DNA of 64,000 bases from the NCBI RefSeq assembly GCF_022095615.2, contig NZ_CP155561.1:195154-259153 (forward strand). The letters are read 5' to 3'. The first letter of the stretch is position 1; every line of letters begins with the position of its first letter. Both the position numbers and the translations under genes were made by a program. A model generated the notes under the pieces. It saw only the letters and a program-made list of their open reading frames with translations. It was not told the origin of the DNA and ran no database searches. Below are positions 15,976-26,088 of the stretch, in pieces. The stretch comes from Bacillus thuringiensis. GTDB lineage: Bacteria > Bacillota > Bacilli > Bacillales > Bacillaceae_G.

Positions 15976-16602
15976 ATGAATACAGAATTTTTGGCCGGTA
16001 AAGGATCCGATGTAATTGTACTAGATAGTTTACCTGCGGACAAGTATGTGAAAAAAGGCTTGCTTACAGACTTAAGTAAACTGATGGAGGAGGATAAATC
16101 TTTTGATAAAAATCAATATTTTAATAAAGTTTTAGATAATTCGAAAACCAATGAAAAACTTTATGGTATTCCATTATATTTTTGGTTGAGTGGACTGCTT
16201 GGGGATGATAAAGCGATACAACAATCCGGAGTAAAAGTGAATGACGAAGAGTGGACTTGGAGCGAGTTCACAAGCATTGGAAAAGAATTAGCGAGCAAAG
16301 GAACACATACACATGTTATTGGAAGTACTCCTCCAGAACAAATGCTGCAATTTCTGGTGCAGGATCATTACAGTGAGTTAGTAGATAAAGTAAGTGGACA
16401 AGCAAAGTTCCAGTCTGATTTATTTGTACAGATGTTGGAAGACGTAAAGAAGATGTATGAACAGAAAATAGTCACTGCAGATTCTGTGGCTTTAGGAGAA
16501 GCATATTTTGTCCCAGCACCAATCATGTCGGTAGAAGAATATTTCAGTTTTGGATATAGCTTGGGTATAACAGAGTCAAAAATGTATCAAAAACCACATA
16601 TA
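15976..16602 (+). pseudogene. Extracellular solute-binding protein, truncated at both ends
   Basis: The frame (LAGKGSDVIVLDSLPADKYV, then KLYGIPLYFWLSGLLGDDKA and EWTWSEFTSIGKELASKGTH) is typical of the middle of family-1 ABC-transporter sugar-binding proteins. The signal peptide and first lobe are missing. The 3' end is cut where the transposon terminal repeat begins at 16603; the frame then runs on into transposon sequence. No continuation is found to the right of the transposon, so the locus was also rearranged. Confidence 0.7.
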
Positions 16603-16640
16603 GGCCTCACCATACCATTTCGGGAAAATTGTACATTTAG
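16603..16640 (+). repeat. Left terminal inverted repeat, 38 bp
   Basis: It begins GGCCTCACCATACC and ends GTACATTTAG. It matches the complement of 25501-25538 at 35 of 38 positions. Confidence 0.9.
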
Positions 16641-16658
16641 ACACAATTTGGACACAAA

Positions 16659-16693
16659 CTAACCGGTACCTTGTACGTTAAGGAACCGGTTAG
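16659..16693. repeat. Subterminal hairpin, left end
   Basis: CTAACCGGTACCTT and AAGGAACCGGTTAG form a 14-bp stem with one mismatch and a 7-base loop. Counterparts sit just inside the right end (25449-25482) and inside the relic end at 28301-28335. Confidence 0.7.
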
Positions 16694-17226
16694 TGATTTT
16701 ACTGCTTTATGGTTGTAATTTAGTTTTTTCCTAATCCCAATTACTATCTCCAGTAATTATGATATATGGAAAATAACGGCATGCTAAATAACCATTACGA
16801 GCTAAAAATTATAAATATTTCATTTTTTATTTTGATAGATGTTGTTCGTATGCAATACCTGAGATATCAAATACAGTTTTCTTATGATAATGATGTGATT
16901 TTCGTCTATTTTTATCAAGTAAGTAAAACAAATGAAGAAAGCTTTTCTTTAATTGGTTGAATTGATCTTATATTTGCTATTCAAAGAAATTGTAAAGAAT
17001 GAATCTAATAAATGTTCATAAATTGTATCTTATTTTCGTTTTGAAAATATTGTGAATCTGTCTTCTTTGTTTGATACTTTCTTTGAATTTAAAAAAGGTT
17101 TATTTCACCATATTTATGCTCTATATCATCAATTTTTGGTTCTATATACCAAAAATTGTGGTATACTTACATATATACGATTTATGTGTAAAATGGTTGC
17201 TTTACTAGTCATCCATTCAGGAAAAA
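16694..17226. other. Transposon interior without recognised genes
   Basis: AT-rich sequence. A 64-codon frame at 16766 has no ribosome site and no recognisable features. Nothing else is seen up to the terminator. Confidence 0.4.
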
Positions 17227-17262
17227 GAGGCTCGTTCTAGCACTAGAACGGGCCTCTTTTTT
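17227..17262 (+). terminator. Strong hairpin terminator
   Basis: GAGGCTCGTTCTAG and CTAGAACGGGCCTC flank a tiny loop and are followed by eight T. It may insulate the cry operon from transcription entering from the left. Confidence 0.75.
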
Positions 17263-17433
17263 TTATTTGATTTTTACTTTCACTTATATAATCAACCAGA
17301 ATTTGAACCGTATGAACAGATACCTCGTCAGAAATTTGAATACCGAATTTCTATTCTAGATCCAACAACATTCAAATCCAATTAGCCTAAATCGTTCTGT
17401 AAAAGAGTATTTTCATTAATCAATATTGGGGAA

Positions 17434-17473
17434 ACGAAAAGGATCTCCTTATTTTAGAAGTAAGGAGATCTCT
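17434..17473 (-). terminator. cry operon terminator
   Basis: On the minus strand GATCTCCTTA and TAAGGAGATC form a perfect stem followed by CTTTT. This matches the known cry-type terminators that stabilise toxin mRNA. A close copy stands at about 31210-31240 beside the cry-orf2 fragment. Confidence 0.75.
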
Positions 17474-17578
17474 TCCATAATATGCAAGTTATTTGTAAAG
17501 TTTATGTTATGAATTGCAATAGGCTTTGTCAGTAAGGTTTTAGTTTTTCGCAAGTATACTGATTCTTATTTAGAATCG

Positions 17579-19267
17579 TTAACGGTTATATCCTTGATTA
17601 CATGTACAGCCAGAGTTATGCCCTTGGTTACATGTGCAATTGGAATGCAGGTCATCATTGTTAGTATAATTTTGATTATACATACTACTAGAGTCTTGTT
17701 TATAGTTGTTTGTATATCCTTGGTGATACACATCGCTCGTATTCTGATTATAATTTCCATTATAACTTTGCTCATACATATTACCCGTGTGCGGGTTATT
17801 ATTGCTAGTATACCCTTTCATACAAAGCAACTCGATGCTATCTACATAAAACGTACCCTCTGTTTCTCCCATTTCAATTCGTACACGACCACTTTCCGGG
17901 AATACCTCTACTGTTTTTGTCATATATCCTTCTTCGCAAGAAGTGAACTTAAGTGTTTCCTGATATCCATTACAATCCATCATCGTTACATACCCTTTTC
18001 CAGGACCTTCTTTTTTGGCAATCACACGTAACATATATCCACGATGATTTTGAGCATGCAGGTTCTGAGATACCCCGGCACTCCAGTTGGATAGAACTAA
18101 TACAGAAGATCCATCCATTTGTTGTACCGCTGCCTTTCCTGTTGCGTGCCATCCCGTTAATCCTTGTGTAAAGTCACCATTTGTTATGACATTTCGTGCA
18201 TCATATAAATAACGTGCTTGCGCTATACGTGCATGTAAGCCTGTATATAAATCATTGTTCATACCTGGAGCATCCGGTAACCAAGCATGGTATACATATG
18301 GAATCGACTGTACCAGTCGATCAGCGTTTTGAATATGATCTAAAGTAATATGATAGTGTAACTCTTGTTCATTTGTAAATAATGTATCTACAGCCTGTTT
18401 TGCTGGATCATAGGCTTGTTGTGTTTCCCAACGTTTTTTCTCCATGTGTTGTTTCCATTTCTTTTCCTTTTGTTTCACATGCGCTAATGCTTCGCCTGTT
18501 AGTGGCCCTTCTTCAATGACTTCTAGATTCCCTACTGTAGCGTATCCGTCTGGATTAGAAATTTTAAATAAAACATCGATACCTACGTTTGTATTTGTAT
18601 CTACTTCTCCGGTGTCAATATGAAAATCAAATGGATGACGATCGTGACACATAACATGTTTTTTATCTGAACTTGACGGGCATGCATACATATCAAGAGC
18701 ATATCCATCTGTTAGTGTAGGATACCCCCCTTGGCTCACATACTGAGATGATGTTTCACAGCGATAATCTCCACATGAAGGGCTAGGCTGCATATAAGAC
18801 AAATCATTTGGAACATCCATAATGGCGTCAATTTCTTTCCCGTAACGTGTTACCATTAATTTCAGATCTTTACTACTTTCTACAAAGCCTCTTACTCGAT
18901 AACGTGTATATGGTTTTAATTTGGATTCATCTATTTTTTGATAGATATAGGTTGGAAATATGGTTCCATATATATCTCGTGCTCCACGCATCTGAAGAAA
19001 GTTCCCTTTAAAAATAGGATTATTGGATCCTATGATAATATCATTACTGAATGTCCAATCATTCCCAGAAAAGTCTCCAAAGTTCCCATTTGGGAGTAAA
19101 TTTCGAGACTGACTAAGTTGTTTTGCCCGTTTTACTTCATTCCATAACATCATTTTTTCTTTGGGAGAATGTTCATCTGACATACATTCTATCGAAATGG
19201 CTGCTTGATCTATTTCATAATCTGTCGTTTCTATTTTTAACGTATTTTTCGTACCACTTGTAAACAT
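17579..19267 (-). CDS. Cry C-terminal (crystallisation) domain protein, separate orf2
   Basis: The product has 562 residues from the ATG at 19267; a GTG three codons earlier is possible. It equals the C-terminal half of 130-kDa Cry protoxins as a separate protein. It begins in the linker (TTDYEIDQAAISIECMSDEH, then PKEKMMLWNEVKRAKQLSQSRN) and carries the carbohydrate-binding-like blocks NLLPNGNFGDFSGNDWTFS and GYVTMMDCNGYQETL-FTSCEEGY. It ends in a Tyr/Asn/Cys-rich repeat tail (YNQNYTNN, CTCNQG). Such orf2 proteins, known from cry10A, cry19A and cry39A-type operons, help crystal formation. It lies 66 bases after the toxin gene and shares its terminator. Confidence 0.88.
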   Translation of the reverse strand: MFTSGTKNTLKIETTDYEIDQAAISIECMSDEHSPKEKMMLWNEVKRAKQLSQSRNLLPNGNFGDFSGNDWTFSNDIIIGSNNPIFKGNFLQMRGARDIYGTIFPTYIYQKIDESKLKPYTRYRVRGFVESSKDLKLMVTRYGKEIDAIMDVPNDLSYMQPSPSCGDYRCETSSQYVSQGGYPTLTDGYALDMYACPSSSDKKHVMCHDRHPFDFHIDTGEVDTNTNVGIDVLFKISNPDGYATVGNLEVIEEGPLTGEALAHVKQKEKKWKQHMEKKRWETQQAYDPAKQAVDTLFTNEQELHYHITLDHIQNADRLVQSIPYVYHAWLPDAPGMNNDLYTGLHARIAQARYLYDARNVITNGDFTQGLTGWHATGKAAVQQMDGSSVLVLSNWSAGVSQNLHAQNHRGYMLRVIAKKEGPGKGYVTMMDCNGYQETLKFTSCEEGYMTKTVEVFPESGRVRIEMGETEGTFYVDSIELLCMKGYTSNNNPHTGNMYEQSYNGNYNQNTSDVYHQGYTNNYKQDSSSMYNQNYTNNDDLHSNCTCNQGHNSGCTCNQGYNR

Positions 19268-19333
19268 AGGACTCACAACCTTTTTCGTGTATTTGTTAAA
19301 CAGCGATACCTCGACTTTAGTACATACTTTGGT

Positions 19334-21310
19334 TTAATTGATAAATAAATCGTTCACCGCTTTCTTTGTTTTTTCTAAATTCCGTTCTCCTTCAGATTCT
19401 AAAGTTGTTAAATCATCCGGTAAAAATTCAATTTTGTCAATGATAATATTGCTATAATGTCGATTTTCTATAATTATTTCAACACCTGATTGATTAAATG
19501 TAGTAACTAAGGTATTCATATATCCGAATGTAGGATAAGGACCCGTAGGTGAAGAACCAAAATAGTCACTCTCAGAACCACTCGGTGACCATCTTTGTAC
19601 CATTAAACTAGCGCCATAAGAAGTTGCATAGCGGATTCTAACGCGGTAATTTTTATTCGTGGGTGCAGGAGTTAAACGTATTTTTAAACGCCCAAGATAT
19701 GGTAACGTTACTACATCTCCTCCTGTATCACCAGGTCCAGCGCTAACATAAGCGCCGTTTTCTAAAGCAAAAGCTTTCACAGCCGGTATTTGTGTAATTT
19801 TATCTGGATAAATTGGATTATTTCTTGTCATACTTGTATGTGTCCAACCAAATACGTTAACTACGGAGGTTTCATATTGAACACATGCCGCATTTGATAA
19901 TCTATGAGAGTAATTTCTAGCACTAGGTGGTAGATCCTTATCAATACCTGGTAACACAGATTCAATTGTCTGTGAGTACCCAGAACTGTTTCTCTCATAT
20001 AGTAAAGTATTTAGTGTTGTCGGAAAAAATTCTGCACGTGAAGTACGATACCGTGGGATTGAATACCCAACAAATGGTTGCAATTCAACTCTAGCTAATG
20101 AACTAATTTTAAATATATCAGTATTGCCGAAACTAATAGGATGTGGATCATTACTCGTAGTTCCAGACATACGTTGAAAAGCACCGTTACCCTTTGTGTA
20201 GTCTTCATAATGACGAGTTCCTCCCCAGCCGATAAGATAACCAGGTTGAGTAAAAACAGAATGACTATATATATCTATAGCTTGAAGCCAAGTAACTAAA
20301 CCAGGTCCCCGTGTTCCATTAGCTTCTAGCGAATTAAAGCTAAAAAGCCCTTCCCAACGATAATTTCCCCCTGAATATCCCACTGGGTCTGTATAAATTT
20401 CCCTAGTTAACTCTACATTTGTTCCTAATGGATATTTTTCAAAATCATAAATTGGAAATAGAGCGATAATATCCAATACCGCCAACGTCATTTCTCTACG
20501 AAATTTATTAAATTTCAACCAAGTTATAGTACCTGCCCCCTCCTCTTTTATCTGATTTAAACCCTCCTGATACCAAAATACACAATACTTGGCATACTGT
20601 GCTATTTTATCTTTTAATCGCTGACCATAATCAATAGTAGGTGATATTAATTCCGATCCTACTTTCTCCGCACTCAACAATGCTCCCCATTCTTTTTTAT
20701 ATTGAACGGCATCCCTTAATAGTAATAACTGTACATTTGCAGCTTGCGCAAACGTAGGCAATAATAATATTTGAGCATTCTGCCTTGATAATGATCCTGC
20801 TAGAATTTCATTGAAACCTTCTTCAGACTTTTTGAAATACTCAACTACATTACTAAGTCTGCTATCATTTGGTTTACCTGCACTAAGCCACTCCTGAAGA
20901 GAATAAAGATAATACTCTTTATAATTAGTCAATTTACCGTTAAAATCTGCAACCGCGTCATTTAAAACACTCTCGTCTACCTCTTTACGAATTATAGATA
21001 ATAAATCACATATAGAAAGTGCTGCCACAGATGGACCAGAAGATGGAATTAGTAGGTTTACTATTCCCAATAGTGCAGGAATTCCAATTAGTACACCAGG
21101 TGAGCTTATGAATCCTGCCATGCTTACCATAACACTTATGAAATTCGAGATTGATTTCCACGTATCTTGCCATGGTTTTCCCGGACAATCGTTCAGGATA
21201 ATAGGAAAAATATTTGGATCATTTGCAAAAGGATATCTGTTTGGCGTATTTGTGTTATTCGATGAAGATTCCAATATTTCATATCCATTTGTATTTTGAT
21301 ATGAATTCAT
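19334..21310 (-). CDS. cry: Three-domain Cry insecticidal toxin (N-terminal half only)
   Basis: The protein has 658 residues from the ATG at 21310, with AAGGAG 8 bases upstream. It starts MNSYQNTNGYEILESSSNN like Cry4/Cry30-type toxins. Domain I, the pore-forming helical bundle, spans about residues 60-285. Domain II is beta-prism, and domain III ends with the block NYRVRIRYATSYGASLMVQ and a final AVNDLFIN at the usual end of the active toxin. There is no protoxin C-terminus; the next gene supplies it. Known role: binding of midgut receptors and pore formation after ingestion. The resemblance to Cry4/30/39/54-type proteins hints at dipteran activity but was judged by eye only. Confidence 0.92.
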   Translation of the reverse strand: MNSYQNTNGYEILESSSNNTNTPNRYPFANDPNIFPIILNDCPGKPWQDTWKSISNFISVMVSMAGFISSPGVLIGIPALLGIVNLLIPSSGPSVAALSICDLLSIIRKEVDESVLNDAVADFNGKLTNYKEYYLYSLQEWLSAGKPNDSRLSNVVEYFKKSEEGFNEILAGSLSRQNAQILLLPTFAQAANVQLLLLRDAVQYKKEWGALLSAEKVGSELISPTIDYGQRLKDKIAQYAKYCVFWYQEGLNQIKEEGAGTITWLKFNKFRREMTLAVLDIIALFPIYDFEKYPLGTNVELTREIYTDPVGYSGGNYRWEGLFSFNSLEANGTRGPGLVTWLQAIDIYSHSVFTQPGYLIGWGGTRHYEDYTKGNGAFQRMSGTTSNDPHPISFGNTDIFKISSLARVELQPFVGYSIPRYRTSRAEFFPTTLNTLLYERNSSGYSQTIESVLPGIDKDLPPSARNYSHRLSNAACVQYETSVVNVFGWTHTSMTRNNPIYPDKITQIPAVKAFALENGAYVSAGPGDTGGDVVTLPYLGRLKIRLTPAPTNKNYRVRIRYATSYGASLMVQRWSPSGSESDYFGSSPTGPYPTFGYMNTLVTTFNQSGVEIIIENRHYSNIIIDKIEFLPDDLTTLESEGERNLEKTKKAVNDLFIN

Positions 21311-21741
21311 CTTTTTCACTCCTTATGTGGTTCCTATTTTTAATACACCTAGCAAATATATGCCAGGTGTATTGTTACATATTCGTAATGCCCCAATGTA
21401 TTCCTGTGACAATGTTTCTACAAATAAACCCATTATTTTTGGTGAAGGTATTGATCTTTTAGACCTTCTCTTTATATATTTCATGTATTTTTCAAAGCCT
21501 CAGATTTCTGTAGAACAATTTTTTTTGTTGTTTTTAAGGGTGAGGAAAGGGGCGTTAGCTTTTATATGAACAAAATTCACACTTAGATGTTTCTTCCCAT
21601 CCCTCGAAAAAAGAGCGTGATACGAAATAGATTGTTGTAGATATTTAGTTATTCGTCATTGAAAGAAATTGTAGAAAACACATCCGAATATGTATTGGAT
21701 TTATTTTTACTAGGGAAAACCGAATTATGGGAATTTTACCT
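21311..21741. other. cry promoter and resolvase upstream region
   Basis: The region between cry (minus) and tnpR (plus) has no credible gene. The cry promoter must lie here, but no -35/-10 pair could be fixed with confidence. Confidence 0.4.
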
Positions 21742-21771
21742 GTGTACAGAAAATTGTATATTTCTGTACAC
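21742..21771. promoter_or_regulatory. Candidate res subsite I
   Basis: GTGTACAGAAA and its exact complement TTTCTGTACAC are separated by 8 bases, a 30-bp near-palindrome about 120 bases before tnpR. Similar half-sites (GTCCAGAAA, CAGTGTACA) follow at about 21820-21840. This is the arrangement of Tn3-family res sites, where resolvase dimers bind and cut. Confidence 0.6.
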
Positions 21772-21891
21772 TTTATTATTTAGTAAAAAACACTACCATT
21801 TTTCCTATTATCGTGTCCAGAAACAGTGTACAATTATGTATGTTCAGATATCCATCTAAAATTAAATTATTGAACAGGGAGAGACTACAAA

Positions 21892-22443
21892 TTGAAAATT
21901 GGTTATGTTCGTGTATCAACTGTAGATCAAAATTTGGATTTACAAATAGATGCTTTAAAGGCGTATGGATGTGATGAAATATTTGAAGATAAGTTGAGTG
22001 GCATCGCCGGAAAAAGGCCCGGCCTTGAAAAAGCTCTTCAATATGTGAGACCTGGTGATTCTCTTGTAGTCTGGCGACTTGATCGTTTAGGTAGAACGAT
22101 GCATCATCTTATCCAAATTGTAAATGAATTAAATGAACAGGGCGTTAGTTTCTATAGTGTACAAGAAAATATCACGATGGATCGCTCTAGCGCTACAGGA
22201 CAATTAATGTTTCACTTATTTGCTTCTTTTGCAGAATTTGAAAGAAACCTCATTCGTGAACGGACAGAAGCGGGACGAATTGCTGCAAGGGATCGGGGAC
22301 GTTTTGGTGGAAGACCTGAAAAATTAGGAGAAAAAGAACAACAAATGATACAAACACTCGTGTCTAAGAAAACCCCCATTAAAGATATTGCGCAAATATT
22401 AAAGATTTCTCGTACAACAGTGTATCGTTATTTACAGAAATAG
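21892..22443 (+). CDS. tnpR: Serine resolvase (TnpR)
   Basis: The protein has 183 residues. The catalytic domain starts KIGYVRVSTVDQNLDLQIDA with the nucleophile Ser at position 9, and VVWRLDRLGRTMHHL and ERNLIRERTEAGRIAARDRG contain the conserved arginines. A C-terminal Hin-type HTH follows (IKDIAQILKISRTTVYRYLQK). The TTG start has GGGAGAG upstream. By family it resolves cointegrates at res and usually represses tnpA and itself. It appears complete. Confidence 0.93.
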   Translation: MKIGYVRVSTVDQNLDLQIDALKAYGCDEIFEDKLSGIAGKRPGLEKALQYVRPGDSLVVWRLDRLGRTMHHLIQIVNELNEQGVSFYSVQENITMDRSSATGQLMFHLFASFAEFERNLIRERTEAGRIAARDRGRFGGRPEKLGEKEQQMIQTLVSKKTPIKDIAQILKISRTTVYRYLQK

Positions 22444-22455
22444 GAGGAAATTCAG

Positions 22456-25442
22456 ATGGCGACGAGAGAGGTTCTTACTCAAGCACAACGAGAATACTTT
22501 TATGAATTATCAGACCAGATGAGTGAACGAGAGCGGATACGATACTACACATTATCTGAAGAAGATATACAAATCATCCGTCAGCAACGTGGCGTGGCGC
22601 AACGAATCAATTAGGTTTTGCGGTTCAATTGGCCTATTTACGATTTCCTGGTCAACCATTAGCTTCTGGAGAAAAAATACCCGATTTTCTTGTTTCGTTA
22701 CTTGCAAAAAGATTAGGAATCGTGCCTGCAGCTATACATCATTATGCGAAAATTCGCGATACAACAAGGCGAGAACACATCGGCAAAATTCGAAAACATT
22801 TTGGATTCCGATCTTTTACCTTACGAGAATATCGAGAGTTAGCAAATTGGCTTCTTCCAACTGCTATGGGAACCGAGAAAGGCATGGTTTTGGTTGATCT
22901 TTTAATACAAGAAATGCGAAAAAGAAAAATCATTCTTCCTGCCATGTATGCCATAGAACATTTAGTTTGGGCGGTATGTGAACGTGCAGAAAGGCGAACG
23001 TTTAAAAAGTTAACAAAAGCGTTATCTCCACAACAACTTTTACAATTAGACCAGCTGTTAACAAAGTCAGCAGACAAACATATTACAAATTTATCTTGGT
23101 TACGAAAACCACCTGGAACGGTTTCACTTAAAAATTTTCATAGAATATTAGACCGCATTCAATTTATTCAAAAGCTCGCATTACCATTAGAAAACGGACA
23201 AGAGATTTACCAAAATAGATTATTACAATTAGCTAGGGAAGGCTCTCGGTATTCCACCCAACATTTGTCTCGGTTCCATTCTCTGAAACGTTATGCAACT
23301 TTAATGGCATTTTTAATTCATATTTATGCTTTTTTTATCGACCAAGGTTTATATGTAAATGAAAAGTTACTTGGCGCATGTTTAAACGAGGAGAGAAAAT
23401 ACATAATGATTCGTTTCAAAATGACGGAAAATTAATTAATGAGAAAATCCGCTTATTTGCAAAACTTGGGCAGGTTTTAATTGAAGCAAAAGAAACCGAA
23501 CAAGATCCTTTTGTATCTTTACAAGCTGTTATACCATGGGACCAATTTGTTCATTCGGTAGAACAAGCGGAAGCGTTGGCGAGGCCTGCAGAATTCGATT
23601 ATTTAGAATTGCTGGATACCTATTATGGACAATTTCGCAAATTTGCCCCGCGACTTTTACAGATTTATACGTTTCAATCTTCTGGTATCACCCAAACATT
23701 ATGTGAAGCACTTGAAATCTTAAAGGAGCTGAATACATCCCAGAAAAGAAAAGTTCCTGAATTTGCTCCCATGGATTTTATAAAATCCAAATGGTTGAAA
23801 CATGTTTTAAAAGAAGATGGCATTGACCGTCATTACTATGAATTTAGTGTATGGACAGAATTATGTAATCACCTTCGTTCGGGAGATATATGGGTACCAG
23901 GAAGTAAACAATACAAAAACTTTGATGAGTACTTATTACCGGTACAAACTTGGGAAGAAATCAAAAGGAAACAACAAATTCCATTGTCTATTGCTACAAA
24001 TGTAGATGAATATTTACAAAATCGATGCGGATCGATGCAAGAACAATTAACAATGGTAAATCAACGCATTCGAAACCAAGAATTGTCGGATGTTTCTGTT
24101 TATGGCGGTCACATCCAAATTCCATCTTTAAAAAAGGATGTTCCAGACGATGTGGCAGATCTTACAAGGGCTATTTATGATGGTATTACCACGTATTAAG
24201 CTAACAGAACTATTAGTAGAAGTAGACTCTTGGACCCATTTTAGTCAACAGTTTGTACATCTTCATACGAAAACGGGGCCAAAAGATGAAACTACATTAT
24301 TTGCGGCTATTTTAGCCGAGGGAATTAATCTTGGATTAAGTAAAATGGCTGATGCATGTCCTACGATTACCTATACCCAACTTGCTTGGATAGCAGATTG
24401 GTATATCAGTGATGAAAATTATACAAAAGCTCTGGGAGTCTTATCAAATTTTCAAAGGCAAAATAGGCATGCTACCTATTGGGGCAATGGAACCACTTCT
24501 TCTTCAGATGGACAATATTTTAGGTCAAGTGGTGCTTCTAGTCCATTAGCTCAAGTGAATGCCAAACATGGAAGAGATCCTGGGCTAAACTTCTATACTC
24601 ATATTTCAGATCAATATGATCCTTTTTACGTCCAAGTCATTAGTTCTTCTGAGGAAGCGCCTCATATTATAGACGGATTATTATACCATGAAGCCGATAC
24701 TAGAATTGAAGAACATTATACGGATGCTGCTGGATTTGTAGATCATGTATTTGCTATGTGTCATATGTTAGGGTTTCGATTCTCTCCGAGAATTAAAAGT
24801 ATAGATAAGACGAAAATTTATACAATCGACAAACCTTCCTATTATCCAGAGCTAAACTTTATGATTGGTGGCACGATACAAATGAAACATATACGAGACA
24901 ACTGGGATGCATTATTAAGATTAATCAGTTCTGTGCAAAATGGAACGGTTACTGCATCTCTTATTTTAAAAAAGTTAACATCTTATCCATGGCAAAATAG
25001 TTTAGCGGTAGCATTACGAGAAATTGGACGTATAGAAAGAACATTATATACATTAGAATGGTTGCAAGATCCTGCACTAAGAAGGCGTGTTCAAGTGGGA
25101 CTCAATAAAGGAGAAGCGAAACATTCACTTGCGCGAGCCGTTTGTTTTCATCGATTAGGAGAAATACGTGATCGTTCTTATGAAGATCAATTACATCGAG
25201 TGAATGGCCTGCAGTTGTTAATTTCCGTAATTGTCATTTGGAATACAGTGTATATTGAAAAAGCGATTGAATTATTACGGTCTCAAGGAATGGAAATTCC
25301 AGAAGAATATGTGCAACACATTTCTCCATTAGGTTGGGAGCATGTTGCATTAACAGGCGATTATATCTGGGATGTACAGCAAAAGACATCGATTCATCAT
25401 TTAAGACCTTTGCGAACAAAATATGCAAGAAATAGATACTAA
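22456..25442 (+). pseudogene. tnpA: Tn3-family transposase TnpA, frameshifted
   Basis: The gene begins MATREVLTQAQREYFYELSD 12 bases after tnpR and would encode about 990 residues. Three frameshifts break it. One is near 22597, where GTGGC is duplicated in tandem. One is near 23390, between EKLLGAC and KRGEKIHNDSF. One is near 24185, at AIYDG/MVLPRIKLTELLVEVD. The C-terminal catalytic part is well preserved: YWGNGTTSSSDGQYF with the first Asp, IIDGLLYHEADTRIEEHYTD with the second, and LQLLISVIVIWNTVYIEKAI. It should be inactive unless the indels are sequencing errors. Confidence 0.9.
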
Positions 25443-25448
25443 CACCCG

Positions 25449-25482
25449 TTACCGATTCCCTATGTAAATACGGAATCGGTAA
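25449..25482. repeat. Subterminal hairpin, right end
   Basis: TTACCGATTCC and GGAATCGGTAA form a perfect 11-bp stem with a 12-base loop. It sits directly after tnpA and 18 bases before the terminal repeat, matching the position of the left-end hairpin. The stem differs in sequence but the pairing is kept. Confidence 0.7.
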
Positions 25483-25500
25483 AATATGTCCAAGTTGTGT

Positions 25501-25538
25501 CTAAACGTACAGTTTTCCCAAAATGGTATGGTGAGGCC
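25501..25538 (-). repeat. Right terminal inverted repeat, 38 bp
   Basis: It is the complement of the left repeat at 35 of 38 positions and ends GGTATGGTGAGGCC. Confidence 0.9.
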
Positions 25539-25677
25539 TAATAAAGTAATTTTTTAGACTATCTTTATGTTTTCGCATTCACCAATAATAAGTATTATGT
25601 GGATTTTATCAATACCTAAATACCTCTAAAAAATATATATTTAATAAATGATGCTTATTGGAAAAGGGGCTATGAAT

Positions 25678-26034
25678 ATGAAGATAAAAAAGAGACTATT
25701 GGTAACAACTATATATCCAGGTCAGTTATTTAGCACTGCACATTTACCCGAAGGCACAAGGTTTTTGAAATGGGAATTAGCAGGTAGTGGTGATTTAGAT
25801 GATATTCTTTTTAACGTAATGGAAGATAAATTCTGGGATATGGATGACCTTATTTTTAATGATGTTTTACACGAAAATCGAACTGAAGTGGTACAAAATA
25901 AAGAAATGTACGTTGATAATGTTCGGAATGCTACATCATTAGTTGGCATACACATATATGCTTTAATTATAAATAAAGACACCGCAATATTTCTCGATAC
26001 CCATTTTTTTCTACAAATTGTATATTTTAGTTAG
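25678..26034 (+). CDS. Hypothetical protein, paralog of the next gene
   Basis: From the ATG at 25678 (AAAAGGGG upstream) the product has 118 residues. Its middle (LFSTAHLPEGTRFLKWELAG then DDILFNVMEDKFW) aligns with the following gene (NFSTENLPAGTKYLKWEIEG then DFISFNVMEDKSA). The last 30 residues (INKDTAIFLDTHFFLQIVYF) do not align and may come from a late frameshift. No signal peptide is seen. The family is unknown; a beta-sandwich is plausible from the alternating pattern. Confidence 0.55.
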   Translation: MKIKKRLLVTTIYPGQLFSTAHLPEGTRFLKWELAGSGDLDDILFNVMEDKFWDMDDLIFNDVLHENRTEVVQNKEMYVDNVRNATSLVGIHIYALIINKDTAIFLDTHFFLQIVYFS

Positions 26035-26088
26035 GTTGCTGTAGTAACCTGATTAAAATATATATTTATTATGAAAAGGGGAATGGAT

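Larger units (their letters stand above)
16603..25538. mobile_element. Tn3-family transposon carrying a cry operon (8.9 kb)
   Basis: Both ends carry a 38-bp inverted repeat starting GGCCTCACCATACCATTT, with only three mismatches, the length usual for the Tn3 family. Inside lie cry orf2 and cry (minus strand), a candidate res site, an intact serine resolvase and a frameshifted tnpA (plus strand). No 5-bp target duplication is seen (ATATA against TAATA), so one flank has been rearranged. The element is probably not autonomous. Its ends and resolvase look intact, so a related TnpA could move it. Confidence 0.85.

Noticed and set aside
16766..16960. 64-codon frame inside the cry transposon
   Set aside because: No ribosome site, no recognisable features, and base composition like the surrounding non-coding DNA.
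17594..18171. Plus-strand open frames opposite cry orf2
   Set aside because: They are reverse shadows of orf2; homologous shadow frames appear opposite the orf2 fragment at 30564-31201.
16598..25543. 5-bp target duplication flanking the cry transposon
   Set aside because: ATATA on the left and TAATA on the right do not match at two positions, which is not convincing in AT-rich DNA.
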